Positions 35,817 through 45,587 are shown, counted from the stretch's first letter. The stretch: 64,000 nt of DNA from Mycolicibacterium sp. CH28 (GCF_004745805.1 NZ_SRLQ01000003.1:248001-312000), one strand, 5' to 3'. The notes: generated by a model from the letters alone, not told the origin. Numbers and translations are program-made.

Positions 35817-37108
35817 CGGGCCGCCCCGCTACGCACCAGCAGCCGCGTCTTGTGGTCGGAGCGGCCGAGTTGCCCCGGGTCGAGGATCTCCACCCGGGCC
35901 CGGAACCTCAGTGCGTCGCGCAGCAGGGCCTCCAGCTGCGTCGCCAGCTCGGCGTCACCGGACGGGTCCTCATCGGCACCACGCTCGACCTTCACATCCA
36001 CCGGCGGGCTCACCCGGGCGTCACTGCCGGCGACGACGACCCGCACTGCCCCGGACACTCTCGGATACCAGCCGGCGACGGTGTCGCGGACCGCGGACGG
36101 ATGCACATTGATCCCGTTGACAATGATCATGTCGTCGGTCCGGCCTAGCAGCTGATAACGCAGGCCGTCCCGACCACAGCGGCAGCGATCGGTGAAAAAG
36201 CGTGCGGTGTCCGCCATGTCGTAGCGCAGGACCGGACCGGCTTCCCATCGCAGGCTGGTCAACGCCAGGTTGCCCACTACACCGTTCTCCATCGGCAGCG
36301 GGCGGCCCGAGTGCGGGTCCAGTGCTTCCAACAACACGTTGTCCGCCGTGACTAGGTGCATTCCTTCGCCCTCGCCGCAGGAGGTCGCGAAGTGGCCCCA
36401 CGCGCCACCCTGAACGTCGCGCACCTGTGCGCCATAGGCGTCCTCCAGAATCGCGCGCACCGCGGGATCGCCGGCACCGGCTTCTCCGCCGCAGATCAAC
36501 AATTCGATACCGAGTGAGCCGACCTCCACACCGGCCACCTCGGGCGTCCGTTCGATGAGGTGCTCGGCGAACGACGGTGTGCAGCAGAGCACGCGGGGCC
36601 TGATGCTCGTCGCGAACTGCAGCAGGCGTGCGGTTCCGCCTTCGGCACCGACGGGAACGGCGGCAGCGCCGAGTGCGCTGATACCGCGCACCCACGGCAC
36701 CCCGCCGACGAACATGCTCAGCGCGTAGGCGTGAAGCACGGCGTCGCCGGGGCGAACCCCCGCGGCGGCCAATCCCGCGGCGACCGCCGCGTCGTTGGTT
36801 CTCAAGTCGGCCTGCGTGAACGTGTAGAACGTCGGCAACCCGCTGGTGCCCGACGTCGCGTGCACCGCGCGTACCTGCCCGACCGGCGCGCAGAGGTGCA
36901 GGCCGTAGGGATGTCCGTACCGGCTCAACGATTCCTCTTGCGACTGGCGATGCTGTTCCTTGTCGAACCGCGGCAGGGTGGCCATCGACTCCGTCGTCAA
37001 CTGCGCCCCATCGATGTCCGTGCCAGCAAGCCGCTCCCGGTACCAGGGACTGGCGTCGGACATGTAGCGCAGCTGCGCCGCAAGTGCTTTCAGCTGATTC
37101 TGGTCCAT
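35813..37108 (-). CDS. PaaK-like acyl/aryl-CoA ligase
   Basis: A 431-residue ANL-superfamily adenylate-forming ligase, the length of phenylacetate-CoA ligases. The P-loop is HATSGTSGLPTFYTF (ATSGTSG), with an RYDMAD segment and the hinge LGRTDDMIIVNGINVHPS. It converts an acid, ATP and CoA to acyl-CoA. It is the first gene of the ketone carboxylase operon, so it probably activates the beta-keto acid made by the carboxylase. Since no other PaaK is seen beside the paa genes, it could instead, or also, activate phenylacetate. A GGGAGG site lies 7 bases before ATG 37108. Confidence 0.82.
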   Translation of the reverse strand: MDQNQLKALAAQLRYMSDASPWYRERLAGTDIDGAQLTTESMATLPRFDKEQHRQSQEESLSRYGHPYGLHLCAPVGQVRAVHATSGTSGLPTFYTFTQADLRTNDAAVAAGLAAAGVRPGDAVLHAYALSMFVGGVPWVRGISALGAAAVPVGAEGGTARLLQFATSIRPRVLCCTPSFAEHLIERTPEVAGVEVGSLGIELLICGGEAGAGDPAVRAILEDAYGAQVRDVQGGAWGHFATSCGEGEGMHLVTADNVLLEALDPHSGRPLPMENGVVGNLALTSLRWEAGPVLRYDMADTARFFTDRCRCGRDGLRYQLLGRTDDMIIVNGINVHPSAVRDTVAGWYPRVSGAVRVVVAGSDARVSPPVDVKVERGADEDPSGDAELATQLEALLRDALRFRARVEILDPGQLGRSDHKTRLLVRSGAAR

Positions 37109-37264
37109 CGCGTCACCTCCCTCGATCTCTTCGAATTGTTTCCGAACAGGCTGTTCGGACTATTACCCGGACTCCGTGTTCTGCACACCGTACACCACCG
37201 GTCCGGTCCACACCACCGCCAACCATCATCGGACCAAATCTGTTGGTGCCGAGTCGATGTCGCG
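37109..37264 (-). promoter_or_regulatory. Promoter of the ketone carboxylase operon with palindromic operator
   Basis: TCCGAACAGGCTGTTCGGA (37141-37159) is a perfect inverted repeat with 9-base arms and one central base. On the minus strand it lies directly after a TAATAG -10-like element, so a bound repressor would cover the transcription start. Its core CGAACAnnnTGTTCG also occurs in the mce promoter at 46445-46459. The rest of this 156-base stretch, up to the mceF stop, shows no gene. Confidence 0.7.
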
Positions 37265-38710
37265 CTAACCGGCCGGTGGAGACAGCATCGATTGCCACGT
37301 CGGGTTTTGGGCTCCAGATGCCAGACCGGGCTGGGTGTACACCCGCCCGTCGGGAGCCAGGTAGCTGCCGGTCGCCGGGTCGTAGTTCGTCACCGCCAGC
37401 GGCGGCGGTACGGCCTGCTGCTGTGGAGCGCTCTGCGGAGGGAGGTCCGGAATGGCCTGACCCGACAGGGTCGCGTTGGGGTCGCCTTTCCAGTTGGTGC
37501 CATCGTTGAGCGGCGTGTACTGCTCGTTGCTCTCGCATAGCTTCGCCGTCGGTGCGCGCTTGCCGGCAACGGTTGCGCATGGGGTGTTACGGGCACCCCG
37601 CACCGCGACAAGTCCAGAGTCCTGTGGCACCCGGCAATACATGTCGCCGGCCGGAATGTCGGGGTAATCCACCAAACTGGGCGATCGAATCTGCTGTGGT
37701 GGAAGGTATCCGGTCGTACATGGCGGTGGCAGGTTCAGGTTCAGGTTGAAGTCCAGATAGGCGCCCTTATAGTCCTGTTTGGTGTTGTGGGCGGCCACGA
37801 CACCCCCCTGGAACTCCGAGGTGATCTGCGGTGCCAGTACAAGCAGCTGTTCGATGTTGGGCTGGTAAGCGATGGCGACATCCTCCACGCTGACCATGTT
37901 CGCCAACACCACCGGCAGCGTCGGCCGCAGCCGCTCGACGAGTTCTCTGGCCTCGTTCGCAGCCGGTGCACCCTGCTGCAGCCAACCGGCCACCGCCGCG
38001 TCCTGGGCCTTCAGCTCGCCTGCGATCGTGTCCACGTGTGCTGCCCAAGCATCGATCGCGTCGGCGGAATCGGACTGCGAGTCCAGCACTGGCCCGGACT
38101 CGTCGATCAGTGTGGTGAGCGAATCTAGGTTGGCGCGCGCGTCGATCGCTGTGGCCGTCGAACCCCGGACCAATCGGGAGATCTCCGGGCCCAGACCACC
38201 CACGGCCGTGTAGCTCTCGTCCACCGCGGTCTTGAGGTTGTCGCGTGGAATCGCCTGTAGCCCACGATTGGTCGCATCGATCAGCGAGTTGATATCGGGC
38301 GGCACCGAAGTGCGGCCGACCGGGACAACATCGCCGTTACGCAGCGGTCGCGCAGTGGCATTGCGCGGCGACAGCGCCAGGAACTGCTCGCCGATGGACG
38401 ATACGCTGTGCACCTCGGCGTCCAGATCAGACGGTATCGGGACGTCCGAGCGCAGCGACAGCGCGACCGCCACCCCAGCGTCGGTCACCTCGATCGACGT
38501 GACCCGCCCGACCTCGGTCCCTCGGTAGGTGACGTTGCCGCCGTCATAGAGTCCGGCCGCCCGCGGCAGCTCGACGGTCACGGTGTAGCGGCCAATACCG
38601 AACAACGCCGCCGGAAGGTTCAGGTATCCGAAGATCATCAGCGACCCCGCGACCAACGCTATCGCCGTCAGGATGGCCAGCTGGATCTTGATTCGCTTGT
38701 CGAGGTGCAT
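37265..38710 (-). CDS. mceF: MceF, Mce-family cell-entry/lipid-uptake protein
   Basis: A 481-residue MCE protein and last gene of the operon. An N-terminal helix (KIQLAILTAIALVAGSLMIFGYL) anchors it, and the MCE domain follows at residues 40-120 (YTVTVELPRAAGLYDGGNVTYRGTEVGRV). A long helical region and a Pro/Gln-rich tail complete it. Mce proteins form a hexameric tube that guides hydrophobic molecules from the outer layers to the YrbE permease. The start lies 1 base after the mceE stop. Confidence 0.93.
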   Translation of the reverse strand: MHLDKRIKIQLAILTAIALVAGSLMIFGYLNLPAALFGIGRYTVTVELPRAAGLYDGGNVTYRGTEVGRVTSIEVTDAGVAVALSLRSDVPIPSDLDAEVHSVSSIGEQFLALSPRNATARPLRNGDVVPVGRTSVPPDINSLIDATNRGLQAIPRDNLKTAVDESYTAVGGLGPEISRLVRGSTATAIDARANLDSLTTLIDESGPVLDSQSDSADAIDAWAAHVDTIAGELKAQDAAVAGWLQQGAPAANEARELVERLRPTLPVVLANMVSVEDVAIAYQPNIEQLLVLAPQITSEFQGGVVAAHNTKQDYKGAYLDFNLNLNLPPPCTTGYLPPQQIRSPSLVDYPDIPAGDMYCRVPQDSGLVAVRGARNTPCATVAGKRAPTAKLCESNEQYTPLNDGTNWKGDPNATLSGQAIPDLPPQSAPQQQAVPPPLAVTNYDPATGSYLAPDGRVYTQPGLASGAQNPTWQSMLSPPAG

Positions 38711-38711
38711 G

Positions 38712-39845
38712 TTACGGTCCCTGGTCGAATCGATACGGGATGATCAGCGGGTTGCCTGCGGTGTAGGGACTCGGTGTCTGGCCGATCGTGCGACCCCACT
38801 GCAGTTCCAGTTTGGTCAGATCCCCTTCCCAGCGAGTCCCGGTGAAAAACGACGAGTCGATGCGACTCAGCGTGAGATCGATGACGGCGGTGAGGTTGGC
38901 GTAGTCGCCGCGAAACCACTTGGTCAACGTCTCCTTGGGCCACGGCAGCGTCGCCAGAAAGCTAAGCGACCGGGTCAATGCGGGACCGGCGTTGGCCAGC
39001 GACTCCAACACCGCACCAAGGTCTTTGAGCTCCTGGACCAAACTTCCCTTGGTCTGGTCGACGACGTTGGCGGTCAGCGCGGTGAACTTGCCGAACTGGT
39101 CGAGCGCGTCGGTCAGATGGTCACGTTGCTCGGCCAATACCGCCAGCGCATCGGGAATGGTGGTCAGGGCCCGGTCAAGCACCGGCTTCTGGTCGGCGAA
39201 CTGGCCGACCAGATTGTTGAAACTCTCTGTTGCGGCAATGATGCCGTCCTTTTGAGCATTGACTCGAGTGACGAAGATGTCGACTTGCTCAATGAGGCTG
39301 CGCAGATCGCGCTCTCGGGAGGCGAAGGCGGTACTGAAGGTCTTGACGATGTCCTGGGCCCTACCGATTCCACCGCCATTGAGCAGCAGGGACAGGGCGG
39401 CCAGGGTCTGCTCGGTGGTGGGGTATGCGCCGCCGGAGGACAGCGGTATCAACGATCCGTTGTGCAGCCGCCCCTGCGGCGCGGTGTCAGTCGGTGCGGC
39501 CAGTTCGACATGGGTGGATCCGAGCAGGCTGGTCTGACCGATCGTGGCCACCGAGTTCTCCGGCAGGTTCACATCGCCATTGAGGCGCATCGTGATCAGC
39601 GCGTGCCAACCCTGGCGTTCGATTCTGGTGACGGTCCCAATGTTGACGTCACCGACACGCACCCGGGAGTTCTGCTGGATGGTCGTAACGTCGGGTAGTT
39701 GCGCCTGGACGTCGAACGCGCCGGGACCACCGCCTTGGGTTCCCGGCATCGGCAGTGAATTCAGCCCGCGCCAGCCGCATCCGGACGCCACCAGCGTCAG
39801 CACCGCCACGAGCACGGTCAAGCCGGTGCGGCGCTTACCCGTCAC
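38712..39845 (-). CDS. mceE: MceE lipoprotein (LprK-type)
   Basis: A 377-residue MCE protein with a lipoprotein signal peptide: basic MTGKRRTG, a hydrophobic core, then the lipobox LVASGC with Cys23 as the lipidated residue. In each mce operon the fifth member is the lipoprotein, matching this position. The MCE domain follows (FDVQAQLPDVTTIQQNSRVRVGDVNIGTVTRI). GTG 39845 overlaps the mceD stop by 4 bases; the longer upstream open frame is only overlap with mceD. Confidence 0.93.
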   Translation of the reverse strand: MTGKRRTGLTVLVAVLTLVASGCGWRGLNSLPMPGTQGGGPGAFDVQAQLPDVTTIQQNSRVRVGDVNIGTVTRIERQGWHALITMRLNGDVNLPENSVATIGQTSLLGSTHVELAAPTDTAPQGRLHNGSLIPLSSGGAYPTTEQTLAALSLLLNGGGIGRAQDIVKTFSTAFASRERDLRSLIEQVDIFVTRVNAQKDGIIAATESFNNLVGQFADQKPVLDRALTTIPDALAVLAEQRDHLTDALDQFGKFTALTANVVDQTKGSLVQELKDLGAVLESLANAGPALTRSLSFLATLPWPKETLTKWFRGDYANLTAVIDLTLSRIDSSFFTGTRWEGDLTKLELQWGRTIGQTPSPYTAGNPLIIPYRFDQGP

Positions 39846-41125
39846 GATCCGGCTCCCTGCGGCACCATGAGGCCGGGAAGTCCGCTCCCCGGATCGGTGC
39901 TGACCTGCGCCTCTGCGGGCAGCGGCGCCACGGGCGCCTGCGCCGCTGGCCGGTAGTCCGGACGCATCCAGTCTTCGCTGTAGGTGATCTCGTTGGGACG
40001 CGCCTGGGCTCCGACGAGCAGGTTCTCCCCGAACGGCAGGAAGTTGAATTGGCGGTTCTTGACGATCGGTGCCAGATATTGGACGCAGAGCTTGGCGGCC
40101 TGTTCGGCCCCCAGCCGCGACGCAGCCTGAATGGCCGCGCACAGGAACGACAACGGGTTGGCGAAGTTGTTCATAGCCAGTGCGCCGCTCAGCGCTGCCT
40201 GCGCCGGTTGATAGATGTTTGACAGGTCCTGTGCTGCATTCGGTGCGATGTGCAGCCCTTGCTTGATGTCGTCGAGGCTCTGGATCGCGGCCGTCGAAAT
40301 CGACGACAGCTTGTCGAAGCTGACACCGAGTGCCTCCTTGTTGTCGGCAACAAATCCCCTCACGTCGGCGACCGCGGTGTTGAGATCCCCGATTGCCCGG
40401 CCGACTTCGTCGGGATCGTCAGCGAGCAGCCCGGTCACCAGCGCGAATTTGCGGTTCAGATCGGCCATCAGATCAGTGCTCGACCGAAGTGCCGTGACCA
40501 GGGTGGCGAGGTTCTTCACCGTCGTGAAGGTGTCGTCGCTATGGTCGCCGAGCGCCGAAAATGCCTGGGACAGTGCGATGATGGTCTTCCTGATGTCTGC
40601 GCCCTCACCGCGTAGGTTGTCGGCCGCGGTGTTGATGAACGCACCCAGCGTGCTGATACCACCGGGCTGGGTCGGCGCCAGCATGGTGGTCAGCGAATCC
40701 AGCTGCTTGCGCAGGTCGTCCCACTCCACCGGCACGGCCGTCCGATCCTGGGGAATGACTGTGCCTTCGACCATGACCGGCCCGCCGGTGTATGCCGGAG
40801 TCAGTTGGATCGCGCGGGCCGTGACCAGCTGCGGTGCGACGATGGCGGCGCTCGCGCCGGCGGGGATCCGGTACCTGGCGTCGACCCAGAAGCTCACCTT
40901 CGCCCGCTGCGGCATCGGTTCGATCGCATCGATCGTGCCGACCGGAACGCCGAGGACCCGCACCTCATCGCCGACGAACAACCCGTTTGTGTTGGCGAAG
41001 TACGCGACCAGCCGGGTCCGGTGCAGGGCGTTCCAAGGCTTCACGAGGACCACCGCCAGGCCGACGACAAGCAATATCGCCAACGCCGCGACCACCGCCA
41101 GCTTGCCTGCGCGCGACGCGATCAC
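39842..41125 (-). CDS. mceD: MceD, Mce-family protein
   Basis: A 427-residue MCE protein with an N-terminal anchor helix (LAVVAALAILLVVGLAVVLV), the MCE domain at about residues 35-115 (LVAYFANTNGLFVGDEVRVLGVPVGTI), a long coiled helical region and a Pro-rich C-terminus. The start overlaps the mceC stop by 4 bases. One of six unlike subunits of the predicted lipid-conducting Mce complex. Confidence 0.92.
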   Translation of the reverse strand: MIASRAGKLAVVAALAILLVVGLAVVLVKPWNALHRTRLVAYFANTNGLFVGDEVRVLGVPVGTIDAIEPMPQRAKVSFWVDARYRIPAGASAAIVAPQLVTARAIQLTPAYTGGPVMVEGTVIPQDRTAVPVEWDDLRKQLDSLTTMLAPTQPGGISTLGAFINTAADNLRGEGADIRKTIIALSQAFSALGDHSDDTFTTVKNLATLVTALRSSTDLMADLNRKFALVTGLLADDPDEVGRAIGDLNTAVADVRGFVADNKEALGVSFDKLSSISTAAIQSLDDIKQGLHIAPNAAQDLSNIYQPAQAALSGALAMNNFANPLSFLCAAIQAASRLGAEQAAKLCVQYLAPIVKNRQFNFLPFGENLLVGAQARPNEITYSEDWMRPDYRPAAQAPVAPLPAEAQVSTDPGSGLPGLMVPQGAGS

Positions 41126-42366
41126 TGGCCGGCCTCCTCAGGTGCGGGCACGGTGGTGGCCGGCGGTCCCGGTGGTGGACCTCCCGGCGGCGGGGCCGGC
41201 AGCGGTGCGCGATAGGGATACCGCGAGTCACCGGTTTTGCCGGTGATGGCGTCTGGCAGCGTCTGGCGCGGCTCACCGCCCTGGCCGGTGCGCGGATAGG
41301 GCACCGGAAGCGCCGGGGTGCCCGGCTGCCCGGTCTGCGGGTCCGTCAACTCGGCCGGCGTCAGCACATTGGGATCCAGCCCCAGATCGGAGAATGCCGC
41401 ATCGACAAATGGCTGGATGAACTGGCCGGGAAGTAGATTGGCGATGTAGGCCTTGAAGAACGGCCCGGAGGCGACCGATTCGCCGATTTTCATCGCGTAG
41501 CTGTCAAATAGTGTGATGGCCTTTTGCAGCCGTTGCTTTCGGTTGTCGACGATCGTGAGCACGCCGTTGAGCTTGTCCAGGGCTGGGCGGAGCTGGGTCC
41601 TGTTGTCGGCGATCGTCGCCGACAGCTGGCGGGCTAGCGACGAGATATTTCCCGAAATCTGGTCCAGGGCAGCGCTTTGCGCCTGCAACTGGGCCAACAG
41701 GGTGTTGGCGTCGGTAATCAGGCGGGCCACCTGATCGCTGCGCTCGGCGAGAACACCCGATGACGCCTTGGCATCCCTGAGCAGGTCGCGCAGCTGGGCG
41801 TCGCGCTCGTTGAGTGTCTGAGAGAACCGCGCTACCCCGTCGACGGCGATCTTGAGCTCCGGTGGGCTGTCGCGAAAGGTATCGGAGAGGGTAGTCATGG
41901 ACTGCGAAACCTGGTTGAGATCAAGTCCTTTGACAGTGCTGGCCAGATCACCAAGGGCGTCGGGCAACTGGTAGGGCGATTTCGTGCGATCGACGGGGAT
42001 GATCCCGGACAGCCTGCCGTCGCCGCGTGAGGTCACCGTGAGAATCTTGACCCCCAGCAGGCTCTTGGTCTTGATGGCGGCCTCGGTTCGGTCGCCGAGG
42101 TGGACGTCCTTGTTCACCGAGAACGTGACGAGAACCTGCGCCCCGTCGAGTTCGATGCTCGAAACCTCACCCACCCGCAGGCCCGCAACCTGGACCGCCG
42201 CGCCGTTCCGCAACCCGCCGGCTTCGGCGAAGTAGGCCGAATAGTGCTTGTCGGAGTTGATGAACGGCAAGTTGGTGTATTCCGACGCCAGTACCACCAC
42301 ACCGACGGTCACCCCGATGCCCACCGCTCCGAGGACGACGAGATTGCGTTCTGCAAAGGTTCTCAT
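41122..42366 (-). CDS. mceC: MceC, Mce-family protein
   Basis: A 414-residue MCE protein: a short cytoplasmic N-terminus, an anchor helix (LVVLGAVGIGVTVGVVVLA), the MCE domain (YSAYFAEAGGLRNGAAVQVAGLRVGEV), helical repeats and a C-terminal tail extremely rich in Pro, with runs such as APPPGGPPPGPPATT. ATG 42366 overlaps the mceB stop by 4 bases; an ATG four codons upstream is also in frame. Confidence 0.92.
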   Translation of the reverse strand: MRTFAERNLVVLGAVGIGVTVGVVVLASEYTNLPFINSDKHYSAYFAEAGGLRNGAAVQVAGLRVGEVSSIELDGAQVLVTFSVNKDVHLGDRTEAAIKTKSLLGVKILTVTSRGDGRLSGIIPVDRTKSPYQLPDALGDLASTVKGLDLNQVSQSMTTLSDTFRDSPPELKIAVDGVARFSQTLNERDAQLRDLLRDAKASSGVLAERSDQVARLITDANTLLAQLQAQSAALDQISGNISSLARQLSATIADNRTQLRPALDKLNGVLTIVDNRKQRLQKAITLFDSYAMKIGESVASGPFFKAYIANLLPGQFIQPFVDAAFSDLGLDPNVLTPAELTDPQTGQPGTPALPVPYPRTGQGGEPRQTLPDAITGKTGDSRYPYRAPLPAPPPGGPPPGPPATTVPAPEEAGQ

Positions 42367-43391
42367 TTCGGTGTGCACCGTCCTGTGTCCTGGCCGGCCA
42401 CTTTGACGTAGACCGGCTGTCCGCCCTTGCCGTTGAGCTTGAGCACCGCATCGCAGAGGTAGAAGGTGAAGAAATCCCCATAGATGCCTTGTCTGTTCAA
42501 CACCTGATAGGCATCGGGCAGGGTGTTGAGTAGATCGTCGAAGTAGTCGTGGTCGGCGACCACGATGGCCGCCGCGCGATCGGTCTGGGTCACGGTCTTC
42601 TGCAGTGGCGGGCGGGCCTGCTGCAGTAGATCGGCCACGGTGCCGGCGGCGGCGTTGGTGTTGGCCACCGCGTTGCCGATGTCGCTGCCGCGCGCGGCTA
42701 GACCGTTGACCAGTTGCGTCAGGGAATCCAGGGCCTTGGCGAATTGTCCGCTGTGGCTCGCCAGCGAGCCGATCACCACGTTAAAGTTGCCGATCACCCC
42801 GCCGATCAGAGCGTCCCGGTCTGCCAGGGTGTGCGTCACCTGTGCGGTCTGCGCCAGAAATGAGTTGATCGTGGTGCCCTGACCCTGGAAGGCCGCGATC
42901 AGCTGGCTGGTCAGTGCGTTCACCTGGTCGGGTTCCAGTGCAGCGAACAACGGTCGGAACCCACCGATCAGCGCGTCGAGGTCCAACGCCGGTTGGGTCC
43001 TGGCCACCGGTATCGTCTGGCCCTCGTTAAGAGCCTTGACCGCACCTGGGCCTTCCTCCAACGCCAGGTATCGCCCGCCGATCATATCGGCCCACCGGAT
43101 GGCGGCTTCGGTCCCTTCGGTGAGCACGACGGAGTCGTCCACAGAGAAGTCCACCCGCACAACGTCGTTGGACTCAATGGAGATCTTCTTGACCTTTCCG
43201 ACCTCCACTCCGGCGATCCGGACGAAGTTTCCTTCCTCCAGACCCGTGACATCGGCAAAGTCCGCGCGGTAGATCCTCTCGGGCTGAAACCGTAACTGCG
43301 CGAATACCATCAGCAGCACACCGATGCCGAGCGCGCAGACGACCAGGAAGACCGCCAGGCGCCACACCGAACCTGCCAGGTTGTCTCTCAC
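42363..43391 (-). CDS. mceB: MceB, Mce-family protein
   Basis: A 342-residue MCE protein, the shortest of the six as is usual for the B member. An anchor helix (LAVFLVVCALGIGVLLMVFA) precedes the MCE domain (YRADFADVTGLEEGNFVRIAGVEVGKV). The C-terminus lacks a Pro-rich tail and carries two cysteines (FYLCDA, GRCTPK). It begins 31 bases after the mceA stop in the same operon. Confidence 0.92.
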   Translation of the reverse strand: MRDNLAGSVWRLAVFLVVCALGIGVLLMVFAQLRFQPERIYRADFADVTGLEEGNFVRIAGVEVGKVKKISIESNDVVRVDFSVDDSVVLTEGTEAAIRWADMIGGRYLALEEGPGAVKALNEGQTIPVARTQPALDLDALIGGFRPLFAALEPDQVNALTSQLIAAFQGQGTTINSFLAQTAQVTHTLADRDALIGGVIGNFNVVIGSLASHSGQFAKALDSLTQLVNGLAARGSDIGNAVANTNAAAGTVADLLQQARPPLQKTVTQTDRAAAIVVADHDYFDDLLNTLPDAYQVLNRQGIYGDFFTFYLCDAVLKLNGKGGQPVYVKVAGQDTGRCTPK

Positions 43392-43422
43392 GGCGTTGCG
43401 TCTCCTGTGCTCTGATGGACGG

Positions 43423-44727
43423 CTATGGGGTGGGTGATGGTTGGGTGTACAGCGGCGCTCCGTAGGGCGGCGCTCCTGGGTACGGCACCGGCCCGATCGC
43501 CGGTGGTCCTTCGCCGCGAACGCTCGGCGGCTCGGGCGCCCCGCGAGTGACGGGGAAGAAGTTCACCCACCACGGGTGGCCGATGCCCGGGTTCGGTCGC
43601 CAGTCCACACCGGTGCCCCATCCGGTGTTGGTGACCAGCTGGCGGACTGGGAAATTCTTGCTGGCATCCGGAAGCGAACCGCACGACGGCGTGCCTCCCG
43701 GTCCACCCTTGGCCGCGACGACCGGCAGATTGTCCGGATACCGATAGGGATCGTCGCCGAACAGCACCGCCGAGTCGGCGATCAGCGATTTGCCGTTGGC
43801 GCCGCCCAGCGCGTCATAGCCACCGTTGTCGAGGAACCACTTGGCGCCCACCAGCATGCAGGTGTACATCGGGTTGTACTTGAACAGCAGGCCAGTCGTC
43901 GGCGCCGCGGCGTTGACGGCATGAACGAGGTTGTCCCTATTCGGGCCAAGCACCTCCAGACCGCTGCGGGCGAAGCCGGCCGTGTTGAGCAGCAGAGCAT
44001 CCAGGTCGTCGGCGTGGCCGGTGATGGTGGCACCGGTGGTGGTGACCGACTTTAGGATCGACAGGATCTGTTGGGCCACACCACCGTACGTGTCGCTGAA
44101 TCCCTTCAGCGACCGCCAGTCCCGGGCGACCATGTCCATCCTCGGGTTGACGGCCAACAGCACATCGTTGGCAGCTGTCGTCGCCTCGCCGATCCGTTCA
44201 CCTTGTCCGGCCAGGCCGTCGGCCAGTGCCGTGAGCGTGGAATTGAGCTTGGTGACGTCGATCTGGTCCAGCACACCGACGAGGTTCTGGAACACCGTGT
44301 TGACCTCGGTGCTGACATTGCGGGATCGGATGACCGTGCCGGCGGTCAGCCGCTTGGAGCTGGGCCGCTCCGGCCAGACGAACTCGACGTACTTGGCGCC
44401 GAATGCCGTGGTCGCACGAATCTCGGCTTCCACGTTGGCCGGGATGTTCTTGATCTGGTTGGGGTCGATCTCCAACTTCAGTTCGGCCTGTCCACCGACG
44501 TTGGTGACGGCACCCACCCGGCCGACTTGGACGCCGCGCACCTTGACCTTCGCTCCCGACTCCATCATCAGCCCGGACCGCTGCGAGCTCACCAGCACCG
44601 GTACATAGGAGGTGAAAGTGCCGGCGAAGATCGCCGAACACAGCACCGCGAAGGTCACGACGATGGCGACCATGATTAACGTCCACCAGCCAGGACGAAT
44701 CCGGCTGCCTTCTCTGCGCGTTGTCAT
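43423..44727 (-). CDS. mceA: MceA, Mce-family protein
   Basis: A 434-residue MCE protein and first Mce gene of the operon. The anchor helix (WTLIMVAIVVTFAVLCSAIFAG) is followed by the MCE domain (VPVLVSSQRSGLMMESGAKVKVRGVQVGRV), then helices and a Pro/Gly-rich C-terminus (PPSVRGEGPPAIGPVPYPGAPP). It starts 5 bases after the yrbEB stop. The cargo of this Mce system is unknown; mycobacterial Mce4 takes sterols and Mce1 fatty acids, but this operon cannot be assigned to either by sequence reading alone. Confidence 0.92.
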   Translation of the reverse strand: MTTRREGSRIRPGWWTLIMVAIVVTFAVLCSAIFAGTFTSYVPVLVSSQRSGLMMESGAKVKVRGVQVGRVGAVTNVGGQAELKLEIDPNQIKNIPANVEAEIRATTAFGAKYVEFVWPERPSSKRLTAGTVIRSRNVSTEVNTVFQNLVGVLDQIDVTKLNSTLTALADGLAGQGERIGEATTAANDVLLAVNPRMDMVARDWRSLKGFSDTYGGVAQQILSILKSVTTTGATITGHADDLDALLLNTAGFARSGLEVLGPNRDNLVHAVNAAAPTTGLLFKYNPMYTCMLVGAKWFLDNGGYDALGGANGKSLIADSAVLFGDDPYRYPDNLPVVAAKGGPGGTPSCGSLPDASKNFPVRQLVTNTGWGTGVDWRPNPGIGHPWWVNFFPVTRGAPEPPSVRGEGPPAIGPVPYPGAPPYGAPLYTQPSPTP

Positions 44728-44732
44728 GTCCG

Positions 44733-45587
44733 CTATCCGGCGAGGTTGAAGTTGCCGGACTGACCGTAGAGAGCTAGCGAGACAAACACGACCACGAAGC
44801 AGGCGGCGATCAGTGACGTGCGAACAGCTCGCCCGACAGCCTCGCCCACCCCGGCGGGCCCACCGGTGGCGTTGAAACCGTAGTAGGTGTGCACCAGCAT
44901 GATGACCACCGCCATCGCGATGGCTAACAAGAACGACCAGATGACATCGGAGGGGTTCAGGAAGGTGTTGAAGTAGTGGTCGTAGACGCCGGTGGACTGG
45001 CCGTAGAAGGCGGTGGTGCCGAATCGGGCCGCGACGAACGACATCAGCACCGCAACGCAGTAGAGCGGAACCACGACGATCACTCCGGCTATCACCCGGG
45101 TGGAGGCAAGGTAGGCGATCGACCGGATCCCCATCACCTCGAGTGCGTCGATCTCCTCGTTGATCCGCATCGCCCCGAGCTGCGCGGTGGCACCGGCACC
45201 GATGGTGGCGGCCAGTCCGACCCCTGCGGTCAGCGGCGCGATCAGACGCACGTTGAAGTACGCCGAAGCGAAACCGGTGAGCGCTTCGACGCCGATGTCG
45301 GCGAACTGGTTGTAGCCGCGCACCGCGATCAACGCGCCGGTTGACATGGTCAGGATGCCGACGATGACGACGGTGCCACCGATGACGGCGAGGGCTCCTG
45401 TGCCCATACCCATTTGGGCGATGAGCCGCAGCGTCTCGGTCTTGTAGTAGACGACCGCGTCCCCGGCTGAAGCCACGGTCTTGAAATAGAACTGCGCCTG
45501 TTCGCCAGCCCGATTCCAGCCCCTGACCCAGTTACGCACGGTCTTAGGGATCAGGCCGCTCGGCTCGCTGGAGGCGGTGGTGGTCAT
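44733..45587 (-). CDS. yrbEB: YrbEB, MlaE-type permease subunit
   Basis: A 284-residue MlaE/YrbE permease with about five to six helices. The EQAQFYFKT interface segment, the conserved GAGATAQLGAMRINEEIDALEVMGI coupling loop and GGPAGVGEAVGRAVR near the end are characteristic. With YrbEA it forms the inner-membrane channel of the Mce transporter, driven by an MceG-type ATPase encoded elsewhere. ATG 45587 overlaps the yrbEA stop by 4 bases. Confidence 0.94.
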   Translation of the reverse strand: MTTTASSEPSGLIPKTVRNWVRGWNRAGEQAQFYFKTVASAGDAVVYYKTETLRLIAQMGMGTGALAVIGGTVVIVGILTMSTGALIAVRGYNQFADIGVEALTGFASAYFNVRLIAPLTAGVGLAATIGAGATAQLGAMRINEEIDALEVMGIRSIAYLASTRVIAGVIVVVPLYCVAVLMSFVAARFGTTAFYGQSTGVYDHYFNTFLNPSDVIWSFLLAIAMAVVIMLVHTYYGFNATGGPAGVGEAVGRAVRTSLIAACFVVVFVSLALYGQSGNFNLAG

